Position numbers and translations under genes: made by a program. Shown here piece by piece: positions 9,294 to 18,432 of a DNA stretch of 57,992 nucleotides (positions are counted from its first letter, which is position 1; each line of letters starts with the position of its first letter). The notes beneath the pieces are model-generated. The model was not told where the DNA came from. It did no database searches and saw only the letters and a program-made list of their open reading frames with translations. Source of the stretch: Algoriphagus sp. (GTDB lineage: Bacteria; Bacteroidota; Bacteroidia; Cytophagales; Cyclobacteriaceae); contig JAGXQZ010000028.1 of NCBI GenBank assembly GCA_018336015.1, positions 1 to 57,992 on the forward strand. The letters are read 5' to 3'.

Positions 9294-9321
9294 TGTGGTA
9301 GAGCTTGGCTGTTGTGTTAGA

Positions 9322-12138
9322 TTATCTGTCATTTTTTACTTCTACGCCCCTCATATTGTAGGTCACGCCGAGGAGGAAATACCTAGACAAGGTTTCGATT
9401 CTTCCATTGGAAACGAAGTTTTGTCCTGCAAATTGACTGATCGTTTCATTTTGCTTGAAGATGTCATAGGCAGAGAGCCTGATTTCCCATTTTTTAGCTT
9501 CACCGATGAGTTTGTAGACAAATGCATTGAGAATGGGTACTTCCTGACTAAATCCAAAACTCTCATTTTCAAACCGACTGTAGTTGAATTTCATGTCGAA
9601 ATAAAAAGCCTTAGGAAGCTTGATGTTCATGTTTGTGTATGCACTCCAATTAACGATATCCTGATTTTGGGCGGGATTTTGTACGTATTTGGTTTTGCTC
9701 AGACGGAATGATGACCCGGCATATAGACTCAGCCACTCCGTCGGGTTCAGGTCTAAATTTGCCCCTACATTATGGCTTAGGGTGTTTGTTTCGGTCTCTT
9801 TGGAGTTGATCAGTGCTAAGCTTCTGGAATAGGAGGGATTAGCGGATAAAAAAGCATTCATTTTTGTTTTCACGATGGGGAATCCAAATCCTAAATACGA
9901 ATTATACCGCTGTCCACCGGCAACATTTCCTGCCGTAAAAGTGGTGACAAAGGTTTCTGGATCAATAGTTTGGTTTTGCACAACCTGGCTTGTGTAGAAG
10001 GTTGAATTCAATGAGACAAAGAGGTTAATGAAAGTGGCAGGATCATACATATTGTATCCGGCATTAAAAGAATGACTTACCTCTGGCTGTAGATCTGGGT
10101 TCCCTTCGCGAATAAACAGTGGGTTAGAAATATCCTTGAAAGGCTGAAGATTGGAAATACTAGGAGGAGTGACACCCATAGAATACCCTGCGTTGAGTCG
10201 CTTGTTTCCTTTCATTGTCTTCCAATAGGACAAATTTGGAGTTAGATTGAGATAGCTTTTATCTACCGTGCCTAGAATCTCACTGTCCTTTTCCACAGAG
10301 AATCTTCCGTTCAAATTGTAGTTTGAGGCAGCTAATCCCAAGCTTAAGTTTGAGCCTTTATTCGCATACCTGATGCTCGATCCGAGTCGGTTATAGGTGA
10401 TTTGATTGTCAAAAAAACGGCTTAGATCAGGGTTCAGCTCGAGGATATCACTAGTCTCTACATCAAATACACGACGGTCAATTTGGCTATTTGATTGGCT
10501 GAAATTGTAAAACGACTCCCAAAATAAAACCTTACTGATCGGGTCAACAAAAAGCAAACTTGACTTGATCACATTGGAGCTGTTCAGGGCCTGGTTCACT
10601 TGGTCTAAATTTCTAAAATAGGTGTTGGGATCTGTAGAATTTACTAGGTCCACAACAGATTTTTGGATGCCATCTTGGTCTGCATCGCTGTAGGTATTAC
10701 TTATACTAGCCGCAAAGTTTCGCCCACTTTTTTCGAATTTATGTCTAAAGATTGCTGTGCCTTGGAAGGACCCAGACCATCTATTCGATCTATTGTTCCG
10801 ATCCATTTGGCTTTGCTCGGTGCTGCTGCGGATCAGTTCCTGGAAGCTTTGGAGTGAGGTTCGAAGTGTACTGATTCTTCCTTTGGCATTGATCGTAAGG
10901 GTATTGGCGCTGTCCAATTCGTTTTGAAAACGTATTGTTGCCCGGTGATGTCCCGCCATGTTGTTCTGAGCACTTTGGTCATTGGAAGTAAAGGAGGAAT
11001 TATCTTGAAGGAAAGTGGTTCTTGAATTGAAACTTTCGATGATTTGATCACTTCGGCTGTAGAAATAATTTCCGCTAAAATCCTTTTTGTCTTTGAGGCG
11101 GTTATAATTAACCCCGATCGCTTGGTTGTTGGAAAAGCCCGAACTGAGGTTGTTGAAGGGGATTTCGAAGGAATCCTCGCTGTCTCCTCCCGAAAAAGAG
11201 ATAATCATCATTCCTCCATTGGCATTGAAGCCAAAATCTCCGGTGTCGCCAAATTGGAATGCTCCGCTCCCTCTAAACTCCTGTAGGTCATCCCAACTTA
11301 AGCCGGTTTGGTTGACATTATTGCCATAGCCGATGATGGAAAACTGATTTACCTTATCAAATTTATTGTAAGATCCATTGGAGGACCATCTGCCGTCTGT
11401 TCCTCCAGCCGCAGAAATTTTACCAAAACCTCCTTTTTTGGCTTCCTCTTTCAGCTCCACATTCAAGGTTTTTTCTTTTACGCCATCATCAACTCCGGTG
11501 AGTTTGGCTTGCTCTGATTTGTCATCATATAGCTGAAGCTTGCTGATGGACTCTGCATTCAAATTTTGCGTAGCCATTTTTGTGTTTCCACCAAAAAACC
11601 GACGCCCATCGACTGTTACTTTTTGGACTCGTTGGCCTTGGGCAACAATATTTCCGTCAGCATCGATTTGCATACCCGGGAGTTTGCGAAGCAGGTCTTC
11701 TAAGGTCGCTCCAGGCGGTACTTTGAATTTGCTGGCATCGTATTCAAGTGTATCTCCGCGCATCATGAGGGGGGCTTTGGCAGCTTTTACCACCACCTCA
11801 TACAATTCCTGGAGAATGGGAGTTAACTGAATTTGCTCCACTTCCAGTTCATCGGAATCAGGCAAGACCAGTTCTTTTTGGAAAGGAATGTAGCCCATAT
11901 AGGTGGCTTTGATAAGCAGTGGTTGCCTGTCCACATTTTTGAAGATGTATTCGCCAGCCTTGTTTGTCAGTGTATATGCCACCAAGGCCGAGTCTTTGGG
12001 ACTCAACAAAAGTACGGAGGTATAATCCAGAGGCAGGTTGGTGGTGTCCTTTACCGTTCCTCGTATGGTCAGTTTGGATTGGGCTTGCGAAGTAAAAGTT
12101 AGGGCAAGCAAAAGAAGGAATGAAAAGAGGAATTTCAT
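9322..12138 (-). CDS. TonB-receptor-like outer membrane beta-barrel protein with carboxypeptidase-regulatory domain
   Basis: 938 residues. A signal peptide ends TSQAQ (about 20). A CarboxypepD_reg-like Ig domain follows (about 22-110: IRGTVKDTTNLPLDYTSVLL, then YTLTNKAGEYIF, YMGY). A plug-like segment (about 125-235) contains LEDLLRKLPGMQID and VTVDGRRFFGG, and a long outer-membrane barrel runs to the C-terminus, which ends in alternating aromatic strands (YFLLGVTYNMRG). This is the SusC-distant outer-membrane barrel type common beside GLPGLI genes in Bacteroidota. There is no obvious TonB box, so energised import is not certain. The substrate cannot be told. It probably shares an operon with the GLPGLI gene 28 bases downstream. 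Confidence 0.87.
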   Translation of the reverse strand: MKFLFSFLLLLALTFTSQAQSKLTIRGTVKDTTNLPLDYTSVLLLSPKDSALVAYTLTNKAGEYIFKNVDRQPLLIKATYMGYIPFQKELVLPDSDELEVEQIQLTPILQELYEVVVKAAKAPLMMRGDTLEYDASKFKVPPGATLEDLLRKLPGMQIDADGNIVAQGQRVQKVTVDGRRFFGGNTKMATQNLNAESISKLQLYDDKSEQAKLTGVDDGVKEKTLNVELKEEAKKGGFGKISAAGGTDGRWSSNGSYNKFDKVNQFSIIGYGNNVNQTGLSWDDLQEFRGSGAFQFGDTGDFGFNANGGMMIISFSGGDSEDSFEIPFNNLSSGFSNNQAIGVNYNRLKDKKDFSGNYFYSRSDQIIESFNSRTTFLQDNSSFTSNDQSAQNNMAGHHRATIRFQNELDSANTLTINAKGRISTLRTSLQSFQELIRSSTEQSQMDRNNRSNRWSGSFQGTAIFRHKFEKSGRNFAASISNTYSDADQDGIQKSVVDLVNSTDPNTYFRNLDQVNQALNSSNVIKSSLLFVDPISKVLFWESFYNFSQSNSQIDRRVFDVETSDILELNPDLSRFFDNQITYNRLGSSIRYANKGSNLSLGLAASNYNLNGRFSVEKDSEILGTVDKSYLNLTPNLSYWKTMKGNKRLNAGYSMGVTPPSISNLQPFKDISNPLFIREGNPDLQPEVSHSFNAGYNMYDPATFINLFVSLNSTFYTSQVVQNQTIDPETFVTTFTAGNVAGGQRYNSYLGFGFPIVKTKMNAFLSANPSYSRSLALINSKETETNTLSHNVGANLDLNPTEWLSLYAGSSFRLSKTKYVQNPAQNQDIVNWSAYTNMNIKLPKAFYFDMKFNYSRFENESFGFSQEVPILNAFVYKLIGEAKKWEIRLSAYDIFKQNETISQFAGQNFVSNGRIETLSRYFLLGVTYNMRGVEVKNDR

Positions 12139-12800
12139 TTTTTCGGCGTTATATTTTTAAACTATAAAATAAATTTCAAAAACTAGGTTCCCATTTTTAA
12201 ATCAAATTCATTCATCACTTTGGCGCCCAAGCCATTAAAGAAGGTGAAATACTTGGGTATAAATGGGGTGTTTTGACTACGGTTAAGTTGAAAATGAGCG
12301 TCCTTATCGTTTATAACTCGCTGTTGCAATCCTTTGAATTCCCAATTCTTGTTCGCTATTGTTTTGAGGAAGACCTCATCATTTTCCCTTTTTCAATTGA
12401 TGCATTTTTGATCAATCCAAAATTCATTCAATCAAAATGGTGCCTTTCGACAATGATCCGGTAATCACCAAATGAATAAACTGACAAGTATTTTAATACT
12501 GCTAGTTTAGTGATTATTTTTATAAAATAGCAAGACTATTTTGTTAAAATATGTTTCTTGAAGAATTTTGTGGGAGGGAAAAGGAATGTGTCAAGCCTAA
12601 AATCGCTGAATACTGGCGGACGAAGCCTTAATGTTGGGGAAATAACCTTCTCCGAGATTGAAAGAAGTATTGGATTCAGGTGTCTTTTCTCAAAAATGAT
12701 TTGAGCCTAAACGAAACCATGCTCTTAAAGACCTTCCAAATTTTGTAGAGAGGCATAGGATTTAGATTTTTTGGTAGTTGGATTTAAATGAGCCGAACAC
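12139..12800. other. Long intergenic region with no recognised gene
   Basis: 662 bases between the receptor gene and rsmG, AT-rich with a few better-balanced stretches (about 12590-12680). The only frame over 60 codons (12273-12464, +) shows no recognisable protein features. A promoter for the receptor gene must lie near 12139-12200, but no good TAnnTTTG is visible there. A weak hairpin (ATGAG...CTCAT, about 12789-12805) overlaps the rsmG stop. It may contain degraded coding sequence that I cannot identify. Confidence 0.5.
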
Positions 12801-13445
12801 TCATCTTTTATCTTCCCAAGGCATGTATACTACTTTTTTGGTCTCAAAAAAATCTTCCTTGAAATAGTCGCTCAGATGGTAGGTCACATAAGACTTGTCG
12901 AGCTCTTCCATTTCCTCATCCACGTCGCCGCCTTTCAGATATAGAATGCCGTTCTGGAATTCGTTGAAGTCTTCGCGCTTGATTTTGCCTTTGACCCAAG
13001 GATAAAAATTGATCATGCGAGTTACCGCACGGCTAATTACAAAGTCATATTTCCTCACCAGAGATTCGGCCCGAGCTTGCTGTGCTTCCACATTACCCAG
13101 TTTGAGTGCTTTGGCCACTTCTTTTACTACAGTGATTTTTTTCCCTATAGAATCCACCAAATGAAAGTGAGTATCAGGGAAAAGAATAGCTAATGGAATT
13201 CCTGGAAAACCACCGCCTGTCCCAATGTCAAGGATTTTGGTGCCTGGCTGAAAGGCCATCACTTTGGAAATTCCTAAAGAATGTAAGACATGATGAACAT
13301 AAAACTGATCCATGTCTTTGCGGCTGATCACATTGATTTTGGAATTCCAGTCCTCGTACAGTTCTTGCAAACGGTCGAATTGTTCGATTTGCTTTTCAGT
13401 GAGGTCAGGAAAATAGGATAAAATCAATTGTGTGCCGGTATTCAT
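12801..13445 (-). CDS. rsmG: 16S rRNA (guanine527-N7)-methyltransferase
   Basis: 214 residues, normal RsmG/GidB length. It methylates G527 of 16S rRNA using SAM. The SAM-binding loop ILDIGTGGGFPGIPLA (about residues 70-85) and the following HLVDSIGKK, where the acidic residue contacts SAM, are diagnostic. The start codon shares one base with the stop of the sigma-factor gene (TGATG), indicating translational coupling at the end of the glycosyltransferase-sigma-rsmG operon. In many bacteria rsmG sits with parA/parB or mnmG; it does not here. Confidence 0.95.
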   Translation of the reverse strand: MNTGTQLILSYFPDLTEKQIEQFDRLQELYEDWNSKINVISRKDMDQFYVHHVLHSLGISKVMAFQPGTKILDIGTGGGFPGIPLAILFPDTHFHLVDSIGKKITVVKEVAKALKLGNVEAQQARAESLVRKYDFVISRAVTRMINFYPWVKGKIKREDFNEFQNGILYLKGGDVDEEMEELDKSYVTYHLSDYFKEDFFETKKVVYMPWEDKR

Positions 13446-14056
13446 CAGATGTGGTTTTCTTTGCCGGAGGCGATCTCAAATAATAGCTCTCGAGATCGGT
13501 GAAGTTGAGCTTTCACAGTTCCTAAAGGCTTGTCAAGTTCTTGGGCAATTTCTTCGTAAGAGAGTTCGTCAAAGTACCTCAATTGAACCAATTTGCGGTA
13601 TTTTGCCGGAAGTTTGTCCACAAAGACACGCACCATTTCGATGCGCTGTGATTTGATGAATTCATCCTGAGGGTTGTTGTCATCGTCTTCCACGTCAATA
13701 TTGACGGAATTGCCACTATCATCAGAAAGGGTATTGTTCAAGCTCATGGTTTTGAGCTTTTTCTTTCGGATAAAATCAATGGTGTTGTTTGTGGCGATTC
13801 TAAATAGCCACGTAGAAAAAGTATAGTCTTTTTTGAATCGTTCAAGGTTACGGAAAGCCTTGGCAAAGGCCTCCATGGTCAGATCTTCCGCGTCATCGGC
13901 ATCGCGGATCATCTTGAGGATCATGAAATAAACGGCCTTTTTGTACCGCTTCATCAACATGGCGTATGCAGACTGGTCTTTTTCAAGGACGGCTTTGTCT
14001 ATTAAGTCAAAGTCTTCCAGTGCCTTAGTAGAGAAACCTCGTTCGTTTATTTCCAT
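13445..14056 (-). CDS. RNA polymerase ECF-type sigma factor
   Basis: 203 residues with both sigma regions and no region 3: sigma2 (about 25-95; DAEDLTMEAFAKAFRNLERF, FSTWLFRIATNNTIDFIRK) and sigma4 (about 145-195; LPAKYRKLVQLRYFDELSYEEIAQEL, then GTVKAQLHRSRELL). An acidic linker (about 108-130) joins them. It overlaps the glycosyltransferase gene by 10 bases upstream and rsmG by one base downstream, so it is embedded in an operon. No anti-sigma gene is adjacent, unlike typical stress-responsive ECF systems. This suggests a factor controlled by expression or an unlinked partner. Regulon unknown. Confidence 0.92.
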   Translation of the reverse strand: MEINERGFSTKALEDFDLIDKAVLEKDQSAYAMLMKRYKKAVYFMILKMIRDADDAEDLTMEAFAKAFRNLERFKKDYTFSTWLFRIATNNTIDFIRKKKLKTMSLNNTLSDDSGNSVNIDVEDDDNNPQDEFIKSQRIEMVRVFVDKLPAKYRKLVQLRYFDELSYEEIAQELDKPLGTVKAQLHRSRELLFEIASGKENHI

Positions 14057-15186
14057 TGGATGTCTTTTGACTGATAGGATACGGAGCCCAAAATCCAGAA
14101 GTAACCCAAGTAAAAAAGGTCATTCAAGACGGGGTTCATTTTAGGAGCTTTTCCCTGAACAGTTTTTGCAGCGGATTTGAATATCCCCACCACGAAAACC
14201 GATCTTAGAAGAATAATACCCAAAACAGCCAAAAAATGTTCCCATTGTAGGCCTATTCCGAAATAAATCAATAATCCTATTCCTCCTATCCAGAAGAGGG
14301 CATGTGACATAGAATATAGTCCAATCTTTCTTTTGTCTTCTCCTCTGTAATATTTACCCACATGTAGGTGTCTCTTTTTCTGGACTAGGTAGTCTTTCCA
14401 AGTCTCTTTTGGAACAGAGGTAGTGGCTGCTTGAGGATCTATGACTATGGTGGAATTTTTGCCTGTGGCATAATTATTCACAAAAAGGTCATCATCTCCA
14501 CCTTCCAGATGCCAGATCCCCTTAAATGCCTTAACTCCCATAAAGAAGCTTTTGCGATAGCATAAGTTTCTTCCGATTCCCATGAAAGGATCCTTCCAAA
14601 GTCCAAATGAAAGGTAAAACAGAGCGGTCAAAATCGTTTCGAACTGAATCCAACGATTCAGCTGGCTTGGTTTTTCCTGATATCCAGAATAGCCTATAGC
14701 AAAGGTTTTATCTTCTAGTCTTACCGGAGCTGTCATTTTTCTGATCCACTGATCCGAATTGGGGATACAATCCGCATCGGTCAGAAGTATGACGTCATTC
14801 TTTGCCACTTTGATACCAAGTGTCAATGCAAATTTTTTGGGAGTGACGTGGCTAGGGGTGTATTTGATGGTGACAGACCTGAGCTTTGGATAGATGGCCA
14901 TCATTTCTTCCAGCAGTCGCTTGGTGCGATCCGTGCTGCGGTCGTTGACGATCATCACATCAAATTTAGGATAGTCCTGTTCAAAAAGTTTTGGAATCAG
15001 GACTTTAAGGTTTTGAAATTCATTGTGGGCCGCCACCAATACCGTCACACCCTCTTCAGGTGACTGAGTGGATGGAGACTTGGAAGGGGATTTAAACCAG
15101 GCCGTCCGTCCAAAGATCATCAGGAGATAGATCCCCTGAATAATAAGTCCGATGCCAAAGAAAAACCAAAGTAAAAATAGGCCCAT
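14047..15186 (-). CDS. Family 2 glycosyltransferase, membrane-anchored
   Basis: 379 residues. One N-terminal membrane helix (about 1-30) is followed by a GT-A domain with VTVLVAAHNE, MIVNDRSTDRT and LLTDADC (the DxD-like metal site, about 135-140), plus LEGGDDDLFVNNYA (about 225-238). C-terminal membrane helices (about 285-325 and near 360) follow. This is a processive-like or lipid-linked sugar transferase facing the cytoplasm; the acceptor is unknown. It is the first gene of a minus-strand operon with the ECF sigma factor and rsmG (10-base overlap). A -7 box lies 18 bases upstream. Confidence 0.88.
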   Translation of the reverse strand: MGLFLLWFFFGIGLIIQGIYLLMIFGRTAWFKSPSKSPSTQSPEEGVTVLVAAHNEFQNLKVLIPKLFEQDYPKFDVMIVNDRSTDRTKRLLEEMMAIYPKLRSVTIKYTPSHVTPKKFALTLGIKVAKNDVILLTDADCIPNSDQWIRKMTAPVRLEDKTFAIGYSGYQEKPSQLNRWIQFETILTALFYLSFGLWKDPFMGIGRNLCYRKSFFMGVKAFKGIWHLEGGDDDLFVNNYATGKNSTIVIDPQAATTSVPKETWKDYLVQKKRHLHVGKYYRGEDKRKIGLYSMSHALFWIGGIGLLIYFGIGLQWEHFLAVLGIILLRSVFVVGIFKSAAKTVQGKAPKMNPVLNDLFYLGYFWILGSVSYQSKDIQWK

Positions 15187-15203
15187 AGGTCGATTTTGTC
15201 GGG

Positions 15204-15211
15204 CAAATATA
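15204..15211 (-). promoter_or_regulatory. Promoter -7 element for the glycosyltransferase-sigma-rsmG operon
   Basis: TATATTTG on the minus strand, a perfect TAnnTTTG, ending 18 bases before the glycosyltransferase ATG. It is divergent from the tgt promoter 37 bases away. Confidence 0.5.
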
Positions 15212-15247
15212 AAATCAATTTCAGCAAGTCATTTAAGAATAAGTGGA

Positions 15248-15255
15248 TATTTTTG
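15248..15255 (+). promoter_or_regulatory. tgt promoter -7 element
   Basis: TATTTTTG on the plus strand, a perfect TAnnTTTG, 55 bases before the tgt start. The -33 region is weak. Confidence 0.45.
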
Positions 15256-15309
15256 CAGGCTAAACCATGCGGATTGTAGTTCAATACAATAGCTCCGCTA
15301 TATGTAGTA

Positions 15310-16440
15310 ATGAAGTTTACTTTAGAGAAAAAAGATTCCTTAACCAACGCCCGTACAGGTACGCTGACTACTGACCACGGAGTGATTCAAACTCCCATTT
15401 TTATGCCGGTAGGGACTGCTGCTACAGTCAAGGCTGTCCATCAACGGGAACTAAAGGAGGATATCAAGGCGCAAATTATCTTAGGCAACACCTATCACCT
15501 TTACCTTAGGCCGGGACTTGATATTCTTGAAAAAGCAGGGGGACTCCATCAATTCAATGGTTGGGATCGACCCATTTTGACAGATTCTGGAGGTTATCAA
15601 GTTTTTTCTTTGGCAGGTACCCGAAAAATAAATGAAGAGGGAGTCACTTTTAAGTCACATATCGACGGTTCTAAACATGTCTTTACTCCTGAAGGAGTGA
15701 TGGATATTCAGCGAACCATCGGTGCAGATATCATCATGGCTTTTGATGAATGCACTCCCTATCCGTGCGAATATGGCTATGCCAGAAAATCGATGGAGAT
15801 GACCCATCGTTGGCTTACCCGTTGTATTCAACGCTTTGATTCGACTGAAGGAAAATACGGTTACGGTCAGACTTTATTCCCAATCGTTCAAGGGTCGGTC
15901 TATAAAGATTTGCGAAAGCAAAGTGCTCAATTTATTGCCGATCAAGGAAGAGAGGGAAATGCAATCGGAGGATTGTCTGTAGGAGAGCCGGCTGAGATGA
16001 TGTATGAAATGACCGAAATGGTGACGGATATTTTGCCTGCGGATAAACCTCGCTACCTCATGGGAGTAGGGACACCTGCGAATATTCTGGAATGCATCGC
16101 CTTAGGGGTGGATATGTTTGACTGTGTGATGCCTACCCGAAATGCCCGGAATGGGATGCTATTCACTTCGGAAGGAATCATCAATATCCGAAATGAAAAA
16201 TGGAAAGATGATTTTAGCCCGATCGATCCGGCTATCGGTAATTACGCCAGTACGTTTTATTCTAAAGCTTATTTGAGACACCTGACTGTATCCAAAGAAA
16301 TCCTTGCCGCACAGATTGCCAGTATTCATAACTTGGCTTTTTATCTCTGGCTAGTAGGACAAGCTAGAGAACATATTCAGGCTGGGGACTTTGCCGTTTG
16401 GAAGGAACAAATGGTGAAAAAAGTAAGTACTCGACTCTAA
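15310..16440 (+). CDS. tgt: tRNA-guanine transglycosylase (queuosine biosynthesis)
   Basis: 376 residues, normal length. It swaps guanine 34 of GUN-anticodon tRNAs for preQ1. The catalytic core is intact: LTDSGGYQVFSL carries the general-base Asp, FDECTPYPC the substrate Asp, GGLSVGEP follows, and FDCVMPTRNARNG contains the nucleophilic Asp. The C-terminal zinc site is unusual. Where most bacterial enzymes read DPxCxCYTC before the RAYLRHL helix, this one reads DPAIGNYAS before SKAYLRHL, so all three zinc cysteines are replaced and only the His remains. I recall the same loss in other Bacteroidota, so the enzyme is probably functional. It is followed after 3 bases by the permease gene. Confidence 0.95.
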   Translation: MKFTLEKKDSLTNARTGTLTTDHGVIQTPIFMPVGTAATVKAVHQRELKEDIKAQIILGNTYHLYLRPGLDILEKAGGLHQFNGWDRPILTDSGGYQVFSLAGTRKINEEGVTFKSHIDGSKHVFTPEGVMDIQRTIGADIIMAFDECTPYPCEYGYARKSMEMTHRWLTRCIQRFDSTEGKYGYGQTLFPIVQGSVYKDLRKQSAQFIADQGREGNAIGGLSVGEPAEMMYEMTEMVTDILPADKPRYLMGVGTPANILECIALGVDMFDCVMPTRNARNGMLFTSEGIINIRNEKWKDDFSPIDPAIGNYASTFYSKAYLRHLTVSKEILAAQIASIHNLAFYLWLVGQAREHIQAGDFAVWKEQMVKKVSTRL

Positions 16441-16443
16441 GGC

Positions 16444-17517
16444 ATGAAGATCCTGGACAAACTGATCATTAAGGAATTTTTGAAGACCTACTTTTTTGTG
16501 GTCATCATGTTGATTCTTATTGTATTGGTTTTGGACTTTACAGAGAAAAACGACACCTACATTCGTAACCAAGTGCCTGCCCGCGATATCCTCAAGTACA
16601 TGGGGAATTATGGGTTGTATCTGAATAATCTGCTGACTCCGATCACGGTATTTATTGCGGTTATTTTCATCACTTCCAAAATGGCTGGTCGTACCGAAAT
16701 CGTGGCCATCCTAAGTTCCGGAGTTAGTTTTGTAAGAATGCTCCGTCCTTTCCTTTTTGCGGCAGCGATGATTGGATCCATCAGTTTTCTGTTAAATGGC
16801 TGGGTATTGCCTGTAGCTACCGCAGGGGTCAGTGAGTTTCGGATTCGCTATTTGGAAAAAGGAAAAGCTTCTACCGATCCCAATATTCACATCAAAGTCG
16901 GTCCTGATGCCTATGCTTACATCAGTAGGTTTTACCAAAGCGGTCTCACCGGTTATGATTTCACCTTGGAGGAAATCCGGGATGGGAAGCTTTTATCCAA
17001 GCTTTCTTCTGACCGAATTCAATGGGATACCACCAAGAATGTTTGGAGACTGGAAAATTGGAGGTTGAGAGTTTTGAAAGAAAATGGAGAGGACTATTCG
17101 GTAGGCTCTGAATTGGATACCGTTTTATCTATTTCTCCCACAGATTTTGATCTGCCCGAAAATCACCATGAGACGCTGAAACTTCCCGAACTGAGTCGTC
17201 AGATCAAAATTCTCGAAGATCGGGGAGCAGACAATGTGAGCTATTACCGCATTGAGCGCTATGTTAGATTTATGTCGCCGTTTGCAGCTATTATTCTCAC
17301 TTTCATCGGGGTGATCATGTCTGCCAGGAAAACCAGGGGAGGCTCGGGCTTTCAGATTGCACTTGGATTTTTCTTAGCATTCGTATACATCTTACTTTTC
17401 ATTCTTTCGAGGACTTTTGCTGAGGCCGGGACCCAATATCCCATTTTTGCCGTGTGGCTTCCCAATATCATTTTCGCAGTTACAGGATTGGTACTGTATA
17501 AAACTGTTCCCCGATAG
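16444..17517 (+). CDS. LptF/LptG family permease (lipopolysaccharide export)
   Basis: 357 residues with the YjgP/YjgQ architecture: membrane helices at about 15-33, 55-80 and 100-125, a periplasmic beta-jellyroll (about 130-265), then three helices (about 275-355). The segment TSKMAGRTEIVAILSSGVSF is the coupling region that contacts the ATPase LptB in this family. It acts in the inner membrane moving LPS to the periplasmic bridge. LptF and LptG are paralogues and cannot be told apart here with confidence; the partner and LptB are not in the window. It is in an operon with tgt (3-base gap) and the EamA gene (stop and start adjacent). Confidence 0.87.
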   Translation: MKILDKLIIKEFLKTYFFVVIMLILIVLVLDFTEKNDTYIRNQVPARDILKYMGNYGLYLNNLLTPITVFIAVIFITSKMAGRTEIVAILSSGVSFVRMLRPFLFAAAMIGSISFLLNGWVLPVATAGVSEFRIRYLEKGKASTDPNIHIKVGPDAYAYISRFYQSGLTGYDFTLEEIRDGKLLSKLSSDRIQWDTTKNVWRLENWRLRVLKENGEDYSVGSELDTVLSISPTDFDLPENHHETLKLPELSRQIKILEDRGADNVSYYRIERYVRFMSPFAAIILTFIGVIMSARKTRGGSGFQIALGFFLAFVYILLFILSRTFAEAGTQYPIFAVWLPNIIFAVTGLVLYKTVPR

Positions 17518-18432
17518 ATGAATTCTCAAACCGTAAAAGACTATCTCTTGCTCCATTTCATCGTGTTGATTTGGGGCTTCACGTCCATTTTGGGATTATT
17601 GATTAGTCTGCCCGCTTTGGAATTAGTCTTTTACCGAACCTTGCTTGCTGCTGTGGGCGTAGGTTTGGTGATGGTATGGAGGAAGAAAAATATACTTGTG
17701 CCCCCAGCCGAACTGATCAAAATAGCAGGAGTGGGGGTTCTGATTTCTCTTCATTGGATATTCTTCTTTTGGTCTGCAAAAGTTTCTACGGCTTCGGTGT
17801 GTCTGGCAGGCATGGCGACTACCTCATTGTGGACGGCATTAGTGGATCCAATCATCAATCGGACTAAGATTAAATGGTACGAAGTAGCGTTGGGCTTATT
17901 GGTAATTTCCGGGTTGGTGGTGATTTTCCAATTTGAAAGCGGCTACTGGCTTGGACTTTCCTTGGCACTACTTTCCGCATTTTTAAGTGCTTTGTTTTCA
18001 GTTTTCAATGCCAAACTGACCTTTCGCCACACTCCTTATCAGATTACATTATTTGAGATGGCGGCGGCTAGTCTTTTTGCCTTGTTTTTTATGCCGATTT
18101 ATTCGGAGTTTTTAAATGACGGTGCTCCGATCCAATGGGAATGGAAAGGATTGGACTGGGTATGGATGCTGGTGTTGTCTGGAATATGTACTGTGTATGC
18201 TTTCTCTGTTTCAGTCGAGCTGATGAAACGGGTTTCTGTTTTCACCATTAATCTGACGATCAACTTGGAGCCAGTCTATGGGATTTTGCTCGCGGTATTG
18301 GTTTTTGGAGAAAAGGAAAAAATGACCCCACAGTTTTACCTGGGCACCTTGATTATCCTGATTTCTGTCTTGATTTATCCTGTGCTTAATTACTGGAATA
18401 AGCGGAGAAAAGCCATCAGGATCATCAACTGA
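17518..18432 (+). CDS. EamA/DMT family transporter
   Basis: 304 residues with ten predicted membrane helices in two EamA repeats (about 1-140 and 150-295). Typical features are IWGFTSILGLLI in helix 1, HWIFFFWSAKVSTAS near 80, and NLEPVYGILLAVLVFGE near 255-275 at the end of the second repeat. Members of this superfamily export amino acids, metabolites or drugs; substrate cannot be assigned. The ATG directly follows the stop of the LptF/G-like gene, so they are probably co-translated. It ends exactly where the convergent ispE ends, with no terminator between. Confidence 0.87.
   Translation: MNSQTVKDYLLLHFIVLIWGFTSILGLLISLPALELVFYRTLLAAVGVGLVMVWRKKNILVPPAELIKIAGVGVLISLHWIFFFWSAKVSTASVCLAGMATTSLWTALVDPIINRTKIKWYEVALGLLVISGLVVIFQFESGYWLGLSLALLSAFLSALFSVFNAKLTFRHTPYQITLFEMAAASLFALFFMPIYSEFLNDGAPIQWEWKGLDWVWMLVLSGICTVYAFSVSVELMKRVSVFTINLTINLEPVYGILLAVLVFGEKEKMTPQFYLGTLIILISVLIYPVLNYWNKRRKAIRIIN

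Noticed and set aside
12273..12464. 63-codon frame in the long gap before rsmG
   Set aside because: No signal, motif, start context or neighbour support.
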